From NCBI GenBank assembly GCA_009841015.1, contig VXMQ01000127.1:1-45595 (forward strand): a DNA stretch of 45,595 nucleotides, in the 5' to 3' direction. Position numbers and translations under genes: made by a program. This document shows positions 17,329 to 25,066 of this stretch, in pieces (position 1 is the first letter of the stretch; each line of letters starts with the position of its first letter). This DNA comes from Candidatus Palauibacter denitrificans (GTDB taxonomy: Bacteria > Gemmatimonadota > Gemmatimonadetes > Palauibacterales > Palauibacteraceae). The notes beneath the pieces are model-generated. The model had not been told where the DNA came from, ran no database searches, and saw only the letters and a list, made by a program, of their open reading frames with translations.

Positions 17329-17402
17329 CCCCTCTCACCATCCCCCCCGCCACCGGGGGCGAGGCAGAGGGGCCTCACCGAACCGTTCGCGGCAACGAAC
17401 GG
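17329..17402 (+). promoter_or_regulatory. Structured 5' leader of the NYN gene
   Basis: CCCCTCT (17329-17335) pairs with AGAGGGG (17366-17372) around an inner C5/G5 stem-loop at about 17344-17359. A second perfect stem, CCGTTCG/CGAACGG (17383-17389 with 17396-17402), ends 10 nt before the ATG, next to the ribosome-binding site. No T-run follows, so control of translation or a rho-type end of the preceding operon are both possible. Confidence 0.45.
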
Positions 17403-17412
17403 GACAGAGGAC

Positions 17413-19707
17413 ATGAACGACATGTACACGCGGGCGCCTCACCGGCGCCCCTCCGCCGATATGGCAGACGCCGCGGCGCTTCTCATCGATTTCGACAACG
17501 TGACCATGGGGATCCGGTCCAACCTCGGACAGGAACTCCAGAACCTCCTCGATTCAGACATCATCCGCGGCAAGGTGGCCGTCCAGCGGGCGTACGCGGA
17601 CTGGCGACGCTATCCCCAGTACATCGTGCCGCTCTCCGAGGCCTCCGTCGATCTCATCTTCGCGCCCGCCTACGGATCGTCGAAGAAGAACGCCACCGAT
17701 ATCCGGCTCGCGATCGACGCGCTCGAACTGGTGTTCATACGCCCGGAGATCGGGACCTTCATCCTCCTCTCGGGGGATTCCGACTTTTCGAGCCTCGTGC
17801 TGAAACTGAAGGAGTACGGGAAGTACGTGATCGGCGTGGGGCTCCAGGAATCCACTTCGGACATCCTCGTCCAGAACTGCGACGAGTACTACAGCTACAA
17901 CCGGCTGTCCGGGCTCACTTCGGCCGACGAAATCCAGACCGAGAAGCACGATCCGTGGGAGTTGACGAGCAGGGCCGTCGCGCGCATGGCCGAGCGCGGC
18001 GATGTGATGCGGTCGGATCGGCTGAAGCAGGTGATGCTCGAGATGGACCCGGGCTTCGACGAGAAGACCGCCGGTTTCTCCCGGTTCAATCGATTTCTGA
18101 GTGAAGCGGCCAAGCGCGATCGAATCGTGCTGCAGAAGCGGGAGAACGGCCAGTACGATGTCGGCCTGCCGTCGGGAGCGTCGGCATCGGCCGCGGTCGC
18201 CGACGCGGTGTCCTCCAGGGGGGAGACGGCGGCGGCCAGGAGTCACGGCCGGCGCGGCCGCCGCGGAGTTTCCGGCCGTGGCCGCGGTCGCGCGTCCGCC
18301 CCGAAAGCCTCGGAAGCACGCGCGCCCGAGAAGGCCGGAAAGCCGTCGGCGAAGACGACAGCGAAGACGACCGACTCTCCGGGAGTGGCCCTCGAGGGCG
18401 CCTACGACGCGCTGAAGCGCGCGGTGGCTGAACTCTCGCGGGATGGAGCCCCGGTCCGCGATTCCATGGCCAAGCGCAAGCTGCTGCAGTACGACGACGC
18501 CTTCGATGAAGGCAGCTTCGGCTTCAGCAAGTTCAGCCTGTTCCTGCGGGCAGCGCACGACGCCGGCGTCGTGCGGATGTCGCGGCATGACGACGGCAAT
18601 CACTATCTGACCGTCGTGGACGCACCGGCTGCCCCCGCGCGCAAGGCGCAGCCGGCGCTCGGCGGGAGCCTGGAGGATGCGGGTGGGCGGTCTGCCCTGT
18701 CCGCGGCGGCGAGGGCCGCGCGCAAGACGCTCGGCCGTCTTCGGCGAGGACCGGCGGCCCGCAGCGAGGCGGCGCCTTCAAGCAGGCCGGCAGCTCCGAG
18801 CAAGCAGGCAGCTCCGAGCAAGCCGGCAGCCCCGAGCAAGCCGGCAGCTCGCAAGGAGGCAGAGCGGCCGAGCAAGCCGGCGTCCCGAAGCAAGCCGGTG
18901 GCCGGGCGCGCGCCATCGTCTACGGCGGCCGGGGCGGGCGCGCAACGTCAGCCGAAAAAGCCGCCTCAGCAGCGGAAGGCGGAGTCGCCCCGGTCCGAAC
19001 GCGGCCGTAAAGACCCGTCCGGCGCACAGGAGGCAAAGGCAACCGCGAAAGGCCGGCCGGATCGGCGTCAGGCGGATCCGGGCCGGCCCGACGGCCGGGC
19101 TGCCGGGCGCCGCGAACAGCCGAAGGCGAAGGAACAGCGGGCCTCGCGGCCGAGTCCCGAGAAGGAGGCCCCGAAGAGAGAGCCCGCGGCGTCGGCGCCG
19201 AAGCACGAGCCGGAGGCCCGGGACAGCCGGTCGGCCCCCCGAGAGAAGGCGCCTGCCCGGCGAACGCTGGGGCGCTACCGGTCGGGGTCCCGCGGGCGGC
19301 CGGCCGCGCCGGGCGCGGCGAAGAAGGCGGGTGCGTCTCGTATCGGTCCGGTGGCCGACGAGGAGCCGGCCACGGAGGAGACGAAGGCGGACGCGAAGCG
19401 CGCGGACATCCCGACTCGCGATGAGCCGGCGGCCCGCGAGACCGGAGCCGGAAGGGCCGGCAGGTCGGCCCGCGGAACCGCGAGGTCGGCCTCGAAACCG
19501 GCCGCGAAGCCGGCTGGCGGACCCATCGGGCACATGGTCCGCAACTATGCGGGCGTCGGGAAGCGGACCGCCGAAGTGCTCTTCGATCACTTCGGCGACG
19601 GCGTGTTCGAGGTCATCGACTCCGAGCCGGCGCGCCTCACCGAAGTCCTCTCGGAGGGTCGCGCGAAAGTGGTTCGCGAGGCCCGCCGCGCAGAGCTGGA
19701 AGGCTGA
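17413..19707 (+). CDS. NYN ribonuclease-like protein with two OST-HTH (LOTUS) domains and C-terminal helix-hairpin-helix
   Basis: 764 aa. Residues about 20-165 form a NYN (PIN-like, LabA/DUF88) domain with the acidic residues in place: LLIDFDN (D26), NATDIRLAIDAL (D96) and LLSGDSDF (D122/D124), predicting a metal-dependent RNase. Two OST-HTH/LOTUS domains follow at about 181-255 (GFSRFNRFLSEAAKRDRIV) and 325-402 (GFSKFSLFLRAAHDAGVV); in eukaryotes these bind RNA. A 300-residue basic Ala/Pro/Lys/Arg-rich disordered stretch (403-703) leads to a C-terminal helix-hairpin-helix-like domain (704-764: NYAGVGKRTAEVLFDHFGDG). The layout recalls animal MARF1. The start is the ATG at 17413 with AGAGG upstream; the ATG at 17461 is possible. 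Biological target unknown. Confidence 0.88.
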   Translation: MNDMYTRAPHRRPSADMADAAALLIDFDNVTMGIRSNLGQELQNLLDSDIIRGKVAVQRAYADWRRYPQYIVPLSEASVDLIFAPAYGSSKKNATDIRLAIDALELVFIRPEIGTFILLSGDSDFSSLVLKLKEYGKYVIGVGLQESTSDILVQNCDEYYSYNRLSGLTSADEIQTEKHDPWELTSRAVARMAERGDVMRSDRLKQVMLEMDPGFDEKTAGFSRFNRFLSEAAKRDRIVLQKRENGQYDVGLPSGASASAAVADAVSSRGETAAARSHGRRGRRGVSGRGRGRASAPKASEARAPEKAGKPSAKTTAKTTDSPGVALEGAYDALKRAVAELSRDGAPVRDSMAKRKLLQYDDAFDEGSFGFSKFSLFLRAAHDAGVVRMSRHDDGNHYLTVVDAPAAPARKAQPALGGSLEDAGGRSALSAAARAARKTLGRLRRGPAARSEAAPSSRPAAPSKQAAPSKPAAPSKPAARKEAERPSKPASRSKPVAGRAPSSTAAGAGAQRQPKKPPQQRKAESPRSERGRKDPSGAQEAKATAKGRPDRRQADPGRPDGRAAGRREQPKAKEQRASRPSPEKEAPKREPAASAPKHEPEARDSRSAPREKAPARRTLGRYRSGSRGRPAAPGAAKKAGASRIGPVADEEPATEETKADAKRADIPTRDEPAARETGAGRAGRSARGTARSASKPAAKPAGGPIGHMVRNYAGVGKRTAEVLFDHFGDGVFEVIDSEPARLTEVLSEGRAKVVREARRAELEG
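18789..18842 (+). repeat. 18-nt tandem repeat in the disordered linker
   Basis: Three near-identical 18-nt units at 18789-18806, 18807-18824 and 18825-18842, with a partial fourth, encode repeated AAPSKP/Q hexapeptides within the NYN protein. The units differ by one or two bases, suggesting recent slippage expansion of the linker. Copy number may vary between strains. Confidence 0.8.
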
Positions 19708-20309
19708 ACGACCCGGCCGGTCCGGATCCCCGGTCCGGACCGATCGACGCCGATTTTCTTTCCCGTCCCGCCGTAGAGGTGGCCCGGGCGCTGCTGGGCT
19801 GCACGGTGCGTTCCGACTGCGCCGGCGAGTGGACGGTGGGCCGGATCGTCGAGACGGAAGCCTACACCGGCCCCGAGGACGAAGCGTGCCACGCGGCGGC
19901 GCGGATCGGCCGCACCGCGCGGAACGCGCCGCTGTTCGGGCCTCCGGGCACTGCGTACGTCCACCGCAACTACGGCATCCACTGGCTGCTGAACGTGGTC
20001 ACGGGGCCGGAAGGCTTCCCGGCCGGCGTCCTTCTGCGAGCGGTCGAGCCAACCGAGGGTCTCGATGTCATGCGGCGGCGCCGCGGCCGCGCGGAGCTCA
20101 CGAACGGTCCGGCCCGGCTCGCCCAGGCGCTCGGAGTGGGCCCCGGAATGCAGGGGCATCGGCTCGATCATCCTCCGCTTTCGCTGCACTGGGGAGAACC
20201 TGTTCCGGAGTCGGCCGTACAGGTGACGACGCGGATCGGGATCTCGCGCGCGGCAGACCGACCCCTCAGGTTCTACGATCGACGGAGCCGCTGGGTCTCG
20301 AAGCGCTGA
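19704..20309 (+). CDS. 3-methyladenine (alkyladenine) DNA glycosylase, AAG/MPG family
   Basis: Excises alkylated purines in base-excision repair. The sequence GRIVETEAYTGPEDEACH carries the catalytic glutamate; FGPPGTAYVHRNYGIHWLLNVV and LLRAVEPTEGLDVMRRRR...LTNGPARLAQALG match the AAG fold. The first conventional start is a GTG at 19779 (176 aa), but the conserved N-terminal piece DADFLSRPAVEVARALLG lies mostly upstream of it, in the same open frame. Only near-cognate codons are available there: CTG at 19704, which overlaps the NYN stop (CTGA) and gives 201 aa, the family's usual size, or ATC at 19743. I give the CTG as the more likely extent; the start is uncertain, the gene is not. Confidence 0.9.
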   Translation: MNDPAGPDPRSGPIDADFLSRPAVEVARALLGCTVRSDCAGEWTVGRIVETEAYTGPEDEACHAAARIGRTARNAPLFGPPGTAYVHRNYGIHWLLNVVTGPEGFPAGVLLRAVEPTEGLDVMRRRRGRAELTNGPARLAQALGVGPGMQGHRLDHPPLSLHWGEPVPESAVQVTTRIGISRAADRPLRFYDRRSRWVSKR

Positions 20310-20373
20310 GTCGGTGTCGCGGGCGCCGACGCGGGGCTCCTGCCACGGGCCGCTAAACGCCGGGAGGACGTGA

Positions 20374-21810
20374 ATGGCCGAAATCGCTCTGCAGGAAGTC
20401 GGTACCTACGGCTTCGCCTCGCTCCTCCCCCCGCTGTTGGCCATTGGGCTGGCGATCTACACCCGCCAGGTCTTCCTCTCCCTGGCGGCCGGCATCTGGC
20501 TCGGACACACGATTCTTGCCGGCTGGAACCCGGCCACGGGCGCCGCGGGCGCCATCGATGGCGCGATCAGCGTATTGGGCGACGCGGGGAACGCGAGGGT
20601 CATCGTCTTCACCTTCCTCATCGGCGCCCTCATCGCCACGGTGGAGGCGAACGGCGGCATGCGGGGCTTCGTGCGCTGGGTCGAGGAGGCCCGATGGGTG
20701 ACGAATGCCCGGCGCGCGCAGATCATGGCCTGGCTGATCGGGATCGTCGTCTTCATCGAATCGAACCTCACGATCCTCGTCGCGGGTTCCGTTTCGCGGC
20801 CTCTCTTCGACCGCTTCCGGATCTCGCGGGAGAAGTTGGCCTACATCGTCGACTCGACTTCGGCTCCCGTCTGCATCCTGATCCCGTTCAACGCCTGGGG
20901 CGCGCTGGTCCTGGGCATCCTGACCGAGCAGGGAGTGGGCAACCCGCTCGGCGTCTTTCTCGTCGCGATTCCGCTCAACATCTACGCCGTCGCGGCCCTC
21001 ATCCTCGCGGGCCTGACCGCCTTCCGGGGCTGGAACTGGGGCCCGATGAAGAAGGCCGAGGCGCGCACGCGGGACGGGCGTCTGCACTGGGACCACGCGG
21101 TGGCGCTCGCGGACCCGGACGAAATTGCGCCGCCGCCGGCCGAGGGCGTCGCGCTCAAGCCTCGCAACATGCTGATCCCGATTGCGGCCATGGTCGTCTC
21201 CATGCCCGCCTTCATGTGGGTCACGGGCGGCGGGACCATCGCGGAGGGTTCCGGCACGACGAGCGTGTTGTGGGCGGTGCTGGTGGGGCTGGCGCTCGCC
21301 TGGCTCCTCGCGCTGGGTCAGCGCTCTCTCGACCTCGAGGCGCTGAGCCGGGTCGGTCTCAAGGGAGCGGGCGCCCTGACCGGAATGGCGGTCGTGCTCT
21401 GGCTCGCACTGTCGCTGGGCGACGTGACGAGGTCGCTGGGGACGGGTCTCTATGCGGCGGGCATCGTCGGAGACGCGTTCCCGCTCATGGTGCTGCTGCC
21501 GCTTGTGTTCGTCGTCACGGGCGGGATCGCCTTCGCCACCGGGAGCAGTTGGGGGACGTTCGCGATCATGCTCGCGGTGGCCGTCCCGCTCGCGAGCGCC
21601 CTCGGCCTGCCGCCCGCGCCGTTCGTGGCGGCGGTGCTTTCGGGCGGCATCTTCGGCGACCACTGCAGCCCGATCAGCGATACGACGATCATCGCGTCAC
21701 TCGCGTCGGCCACCGATCACATCGAACACGTCCGGACGCAGATTCCGTACGCGCTCGTCGCCGGGGGGATCGCGACTGCGGGCTTCGCCGTCGTCGGGGC
21801 GCTGATGTGA
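20374..21810 (+). CDS. nhaC: NhaC-family Na+/H+ antiporter
   Basis: Inner-membrane antiporter of the NhaC/ion-transporter superfamily, exchanging Na+ (or a related substrate) for protons. The 478-aa protein has about 11-12 hydrophobic segments and the family core in the last third: GSSWGTFAIMLAVAVPLA, then FGDHCSPISDTTIIASLA and the ATDHIEHVRTQIPYAL end motif. A hydrophilic loop of about 55 residues (near 228-270) splits the two halves. GGGAGG six bases before the ATG fixes the start. Its last codon and stop (ATGTGA) overlap the GTG of lysA, so the two genes are coupled. Related NhaC-like proteins also carry organic anions, so the substrate is not proven. Confidence 0.9.
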   Translation: MAEIALQEVGTYGFASLLPPLLAIGLAIYTRQVFLSLAAGIWLGHTILAGWNPATGAAGAIDGAISVLGDAGNARVIVFTFLIGALIATVEANGGMRGFVRWVEEARWVTNARRAQIMAWLIGIVVFIESNLTILVAGSVSRPLFDRFRISREKLAYIVDSTSAPVCILIPFNAWGALVLGILTEQGVGNPLGVFLVAIPLNIYAVAALILAGLTAFRGWNWGPMKKAEARTRDGRLHWDHAVALADPDEIAPPPAEGVALKPRNMLIPIAAMVVSMPAFMWVTGGGTIAEGSGTTSVLWAVLVGLALAWLLALGQRSLDLEALSRVGLKGAGALTGMAVVLWLALSLGDVTRSLGTGLYAAGIVGDAFPLMVLLPLVFVVTGGIAFATGSSWGTFAIMLAVAVPLASALGLPPAPFVAAVLSGGIFGDHCSPISDTTIIASLASATDHIEHVRTQIPYALVAGGIATAGFAVVGALM

Positions 21811-23177
21811 AGCGCGTCCTGCCCGACTCATGGACGGAGGCCGGCGGGCGCGGACAGGTCGGCGGGGCGGCTCTGACGGAACTCGCCGCCCGATTCGGGA
21901 CGCCGCTGCTGGTTGTCGACGAGAACCACCTCGCGGACCGCCTCGCCCGCTTTCGTGCCGCCTTCGGTCCGGACGCCGGACTGACGTACGCCGGCAAGGC
22001 CTTCCTGTGCGGCGCCCTGGTACGGCTCCTGGCCCGGGAGGGCTGGCTCGTGGATGTCGTCTCGGGCGGGGAACTTGAACTCGTGCGGCGCGCCGGGTTC
22101 CCGATGCGCGACGTCATCCTGCACGGGAACGCAAAGTCGGCCGCGGAGCTGGAACGGGCCATCGAATACGAGGTGGGGCGGGTCGTCATCGACCATCCAG
22201 ACGAGGTCGATGATCTGCGGAGGGCGGCGGCTGCGGTCGGATCCGACCATCGTCCCGACCTGCTCCTGCGGCTGAACGTGGACCTGACCCCGGAGACACA
22301 CGAGAAGGTGAGGACCGTGGGGCCGGGCACGCATTTCGGGATGTCGTCGCCCGTCGCCGCGTCCGTCGCGCGCCGGATCGCCGGCGCGGGGGAGTGGCGC
22401 CTGACCGGGGTCCACATCCACGCGGGCAGCCAGATTCGGGATCCCGCACTCTTCTCCCGCGTTGCGCGGGCGGCCGTGGATTTCGTGGCGCCGTTGCGGC
22501 TCTGTTTTCCCGGGAAGGTCGACCTGGATCTCGGGGGAGGGCTCGCCGCGCCCTACCGCGCCGGGGAAGAAGTGCCCTCTCTCCGGGAGTATGCCGAGGC
22601 GCTGCAGACCGGCCTGCACCGGTCCGACGCAAAGGCGCGGCTGAGCGCGTACCGCCTCCTCGTCGAACCGGGCCGGTCCGTGATCGCCAACGCGGGCCTT
22701 ACCCTCTACACGATTCACGCGCGCAAGCGCCTCGATGGCGCCGGGGAGGCGCTGGCCGTCGACGGCGGGCTCTCGGACAATCCACGCCCGTCGCTGTACG
22801 GGGCGAGCTACGAGGTGCTCAACGCGTCGCGCGCGCGCAGCGGGGCCGGGCGGACGTTCCGCGTCGTGGGACGGCACTGCGAGTCGGGCGACGTGATCGC
22901 GCCGGCGGCGACGCTGCCCGGCGACACGGCCGTGGGCGACGTGCTCGCCATCCCGGGCACGGGCGCCTACGTGTTCGCGATGTCGAGCCGCTACAACGGG
23001 GTCGGACGCCCCGCCGTCGTGTTCGTGCGGGACGGCGAGGCGCGCGAGGTGGTTCGCCGCGAGACGGACGACGATCTCCTGGCGTGCGACCTCACGCTCG
23101 GCACGCCGGAGCCGGCCCGCGGCGCCCGGCCGGAGCCCGTCAGCGCTGCCGCAGTACGGCCGTCGCGAGCACGCTGA
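21807..23177 (+). CDS. lysA: Diaminopimelate decarboxylase
   Basis: PLP-dependent fold-type III decarboxylase for the last step of lysine synthesis (meso-DAP to lysine). The 456-aa protein has the PLP lysine K64 in LTYAGKAFLCG, HGNAKSAAELERA, the HIHAGSQI histidine, the LDLGGGLAAPY phosphate loop, LLVEPGRSVIANAG, VDGGLSDNPRPSLYGA, HCESGDVI and the terminal SRYNGVGRPA and RRETDDDLL motifs. This combination is DAP-type, not ornithine/arginine-type. The GTG start at 21807 overlaps the nhaC stop. The 3' end overlaps the convergent M1 peptidase gene by 38 bp. Confidence 0.93.
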   Translation: MKRVLPDSWTEAGGRGQVGGAALTELAARFGTPLLVVDENHLADRLARFRAAFGPDAGLTYAGKAFLCGALVRLLAREGWLVDVVSGGELELVRRAGFPMRDVILHGNAKSAAELERAIEYEVGRVVIDHPDEVDDLRRAAAAVGSDHRPDLLLRLNVDLTPETHEKVRTVGPGTHFGMSSPVAASVARRIAGAGEWRLTGVHIHAGSQIRDPALFSRVARAAVDFVAPLRLCFPGKVDLDLGGGLAAPYRAGEEVPSLREYAEALQTGLHRSDAKARLSAYRLLVEPGRSVIANAGLTLYTIHARKRLDGAGEALAVDGGLSDNPRPSLYGASYEVLNASRARSGAGRTFRVVGRHCESGDVIAPAATLPGDTAVGDVLAIPGTGAYVFAMSSRYNGVGRPAVVFVRDGEAREVVRRETDDDLLACDLTLGTPEPARGARPEPVSAAAVRPSRAR

Positions 23178-24876
23178 CGTCGGGGTCGAAGCGCACGCTG
23201 TCGGCCCCCGCGGCGCCCGGAATGCGCAGCGTCGCCTCTCGCGCATCGACGCGCACGCTCGCCCGGCGGCCATCGGCCCCGCCGCCCGCGACCTCGAAGT
23301 CGAGGTCGAGCGTGAACACCGGCCACTCCGCCGGCTGCACCTGGCGGATCGAGAGCACGAGATCCTCCGCCTCCGGACCCCATTCCACTTCCAGTCGCGG
23401 GTGTCCCGGACCGTGGACCCACTGGTCGAAAAACCAGCCCAGTTCGCGGCCCGAGGCGCGCTCGAACGCCGCCCGCACGTCGCGGGTCAGGGCCACGCCG
23501 TGGAGATGACCGGCGTAGTAGTCCCGGATCCCGCGGAAGAACGCCTCGTCCCCGACGTGATGGCGCAGCATGTGGAGGACCCAGGCGCCCTTCTGGTAGT
23601 TGTTCCGGTTCAGCAGGTCGAAGAGCTGGTTCGAGCTGGAGTCGACGATCGCCTGCCCCACGACGTCCGATCCCACCGCCACCCCGCGACTCGCGCTCAT
23701 GAGGACGCGAAAGGCGTCGACCCCGTCCCGGGCCTCGAAATAGAGCGGGCCGAAGTAGCTCGCGAAGCCCTCGCTGATCCAGAGGTGGTGCCAGGAGGCC
23801 GGGCTCACCGCGTCGCCGAACCACTGGTGCGCGGTCTCGTGAGCGATGACCCCCTCGCCCATGCGGCGCTCCTCCCAGGCTCCCCGCCCGTAGAAGATCG
23901 CGCTCGAGTTCTCCATGCCCCCGAAACGGGTCGACGACTCCACGTGGGCGAGCTTCTCGTAGGGATAGGGCCCGATCAGCTCGCTGTAGAAGTCGAGCAT
24001 GTCCGGCGCGCGAGAGAAGCGTTCCGCCCCGTAGTCGCCATCGCCCGCCAGCGCCCACACGGACACGGCGGCGCAGGTCTCCCCTCCTCCCGCGGGACCC
24101 GGCGCCGCCGGAGCGAGCCCGCAGCCCGCCTCGCCGAGGGGGCGACGCTCGAAGCGGGCCATCCCGACGACCATCGTATAGGACGGGATCGGCGCGCCGG
24201 GATCCGTCTCCCACGTCCACACCGTACCGCCCTCCGCCCCCGGACGCGTCTCCACGAGACGCCCGTTGGCGATGACCTCGAACCCCTCCGGCGCCAGCAC
24301 TTCGAAGCGGGCCGTGGCCTTGTCCAGAGGGTGATCGTTGGAGGGGAACCACCACCGGGCGCGGTTCGGCCAGTTGTCCGCGAACACGGCCGGCTCGCCG
24401 TTGCGATCCTCGCCGAAGAAGAGGCCGTTCTGCGGCGCGCCTCCGTATTCGATGCGGACCTCGCGCTCCGCCGCCGCGGAAGGCGGTTCGAACGGGCCCA
24501 CGGTGAGCACCGAGCCGCCGCGACCGAAGTCGGTGGCACGGCCATCCATCGTCACGGACGCTACCTCCAGCCCGATGAAGTCGAGGTCCACCCGGTCCAC
24601 TCCGGCGGCGAGTTCGCCGCGCAACGTGGCCACGGCGGCGAACTCTCCGGAAGCGGGACGCGAAAGGTCGAGTTCGAGCCGATAGTGCGCGACGTCGAAA
24701 CCGGCACGGTCCGCCGGGCGCCGGAGTTCGATCCCCGGTTCGGGGGCCACGGCCCCCGCTTCGAGCGTCGCCTGCTCGGCCGGAATCCGCGGGAGGCGCG
24801 GTCCTTCCGGGGCCGGCCGACAACCGGTCGACAGGCCCGGCAGGAGGCACACCACGAACGCGGAGAGGCGGAACAT
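23140..24876 (-). CDS. M1-family metallopeptidase, putative lipoprotein
   Basis: Zinc aminopeptidase-type protein of the envelope. With the ATG at 24876 the product is 578 aa and begins with a lipoprotein-like signal (MFRLSAFVVCLLPGLSTGC, Cys19). It has an N-terminal beta domain, the GGMENSS exopeptidase motif, the zinc site HETAHQWFGD (H346, E347, H350) and the third ligand E369 in WISEGFASYF, followed by a shorter C-terminal part than in full-size M1 enzymes. The frame is open upstream to 25002, but that extension is basic and lacks a signal. Its end overlaps lysA by 38 bp; its start is divergent from the DEAD-box gene. Confidence 0.92.
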   Translation of the reverse strand: MFRLSAFVVCLLPGLSTGCRPAPEGPRLPRIPAEQATLEAGAVAPEPGIELRRPADRAGFDVAHYRLELDLSRPASGEFAAVATLRGELAAGVDRVDLDFIGLEVASVTMDGRATDFGRGGSVLTVGPFEPPSAAAEREVRIEYGGAPQNGLFFGEDRNGEPAVFADNWPNRARWWFPSNDHPLDKATARFEVLAPEGFEVIANGRLVETRPGAEGGTVWTWETDPGAPIPSYTMVVGMARFERRPLGEAGCGLAPAAPGPAGGGETCAAVSVWALAGDGDYGAERFSRAPDMLDFYSELIGPYPYEKLAHVESSTRFGGMENSSAIFYGRGAWEERRMGEGVIAHETAHQWFGDAVSPASWHHLWISEGFASYFGPLYFEARDGVDAFRVLMSASRGVAVGSDVVGQAIVDSSSNQLFDLLNRNNYQKGAWVLHMLRHHVGDEAFFRGIRDYYAGHLHGVALTRDVRAAFERASGRELGWFFDQWVHGPGHPRLEVEWGPEAEDLVLSIRQVQPAEWPVFTLDLDFEVAGGGADGRRASVRVDAREATLRIPGAAGADSVRFDPDVSVLATAVLRQR

Positions 24877-25066
24877 CGACCCCGCCGCCGACCCTCCGCC
24901 TTGCGAAGCGACTTCCCGCGCCCCACCGTGGCGGCGCATGCTCCGTCGGGCGAAGACCCGGCGTCTGTCCGATTCCATGGCGAAACGAAGTCCGGTCATC
25001 ATACCCGCTCTCGAAGAAGCCCCGCCGTCCCGGCGGCCCGCCCGCGACTCATGAGACTCTACGTCC

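Noticed and set aside
18677..20356. 559-codon plus-strand frame across the NYN linker and glycosylase
   Set aside because: Arginine/proline/glycine-rich out-of-frame translation of the repetitive linker and of the glycosylase; no motifs.
20353..21663. 436-codon minus-strand frame opposite nhaC
   Set aside because: Composition is His/Arg/Glu/Asp-rich repeats typical of the reverse strand of a hydrophobic gene; nhaC has full family motifs and a Shine-Dalgarno.
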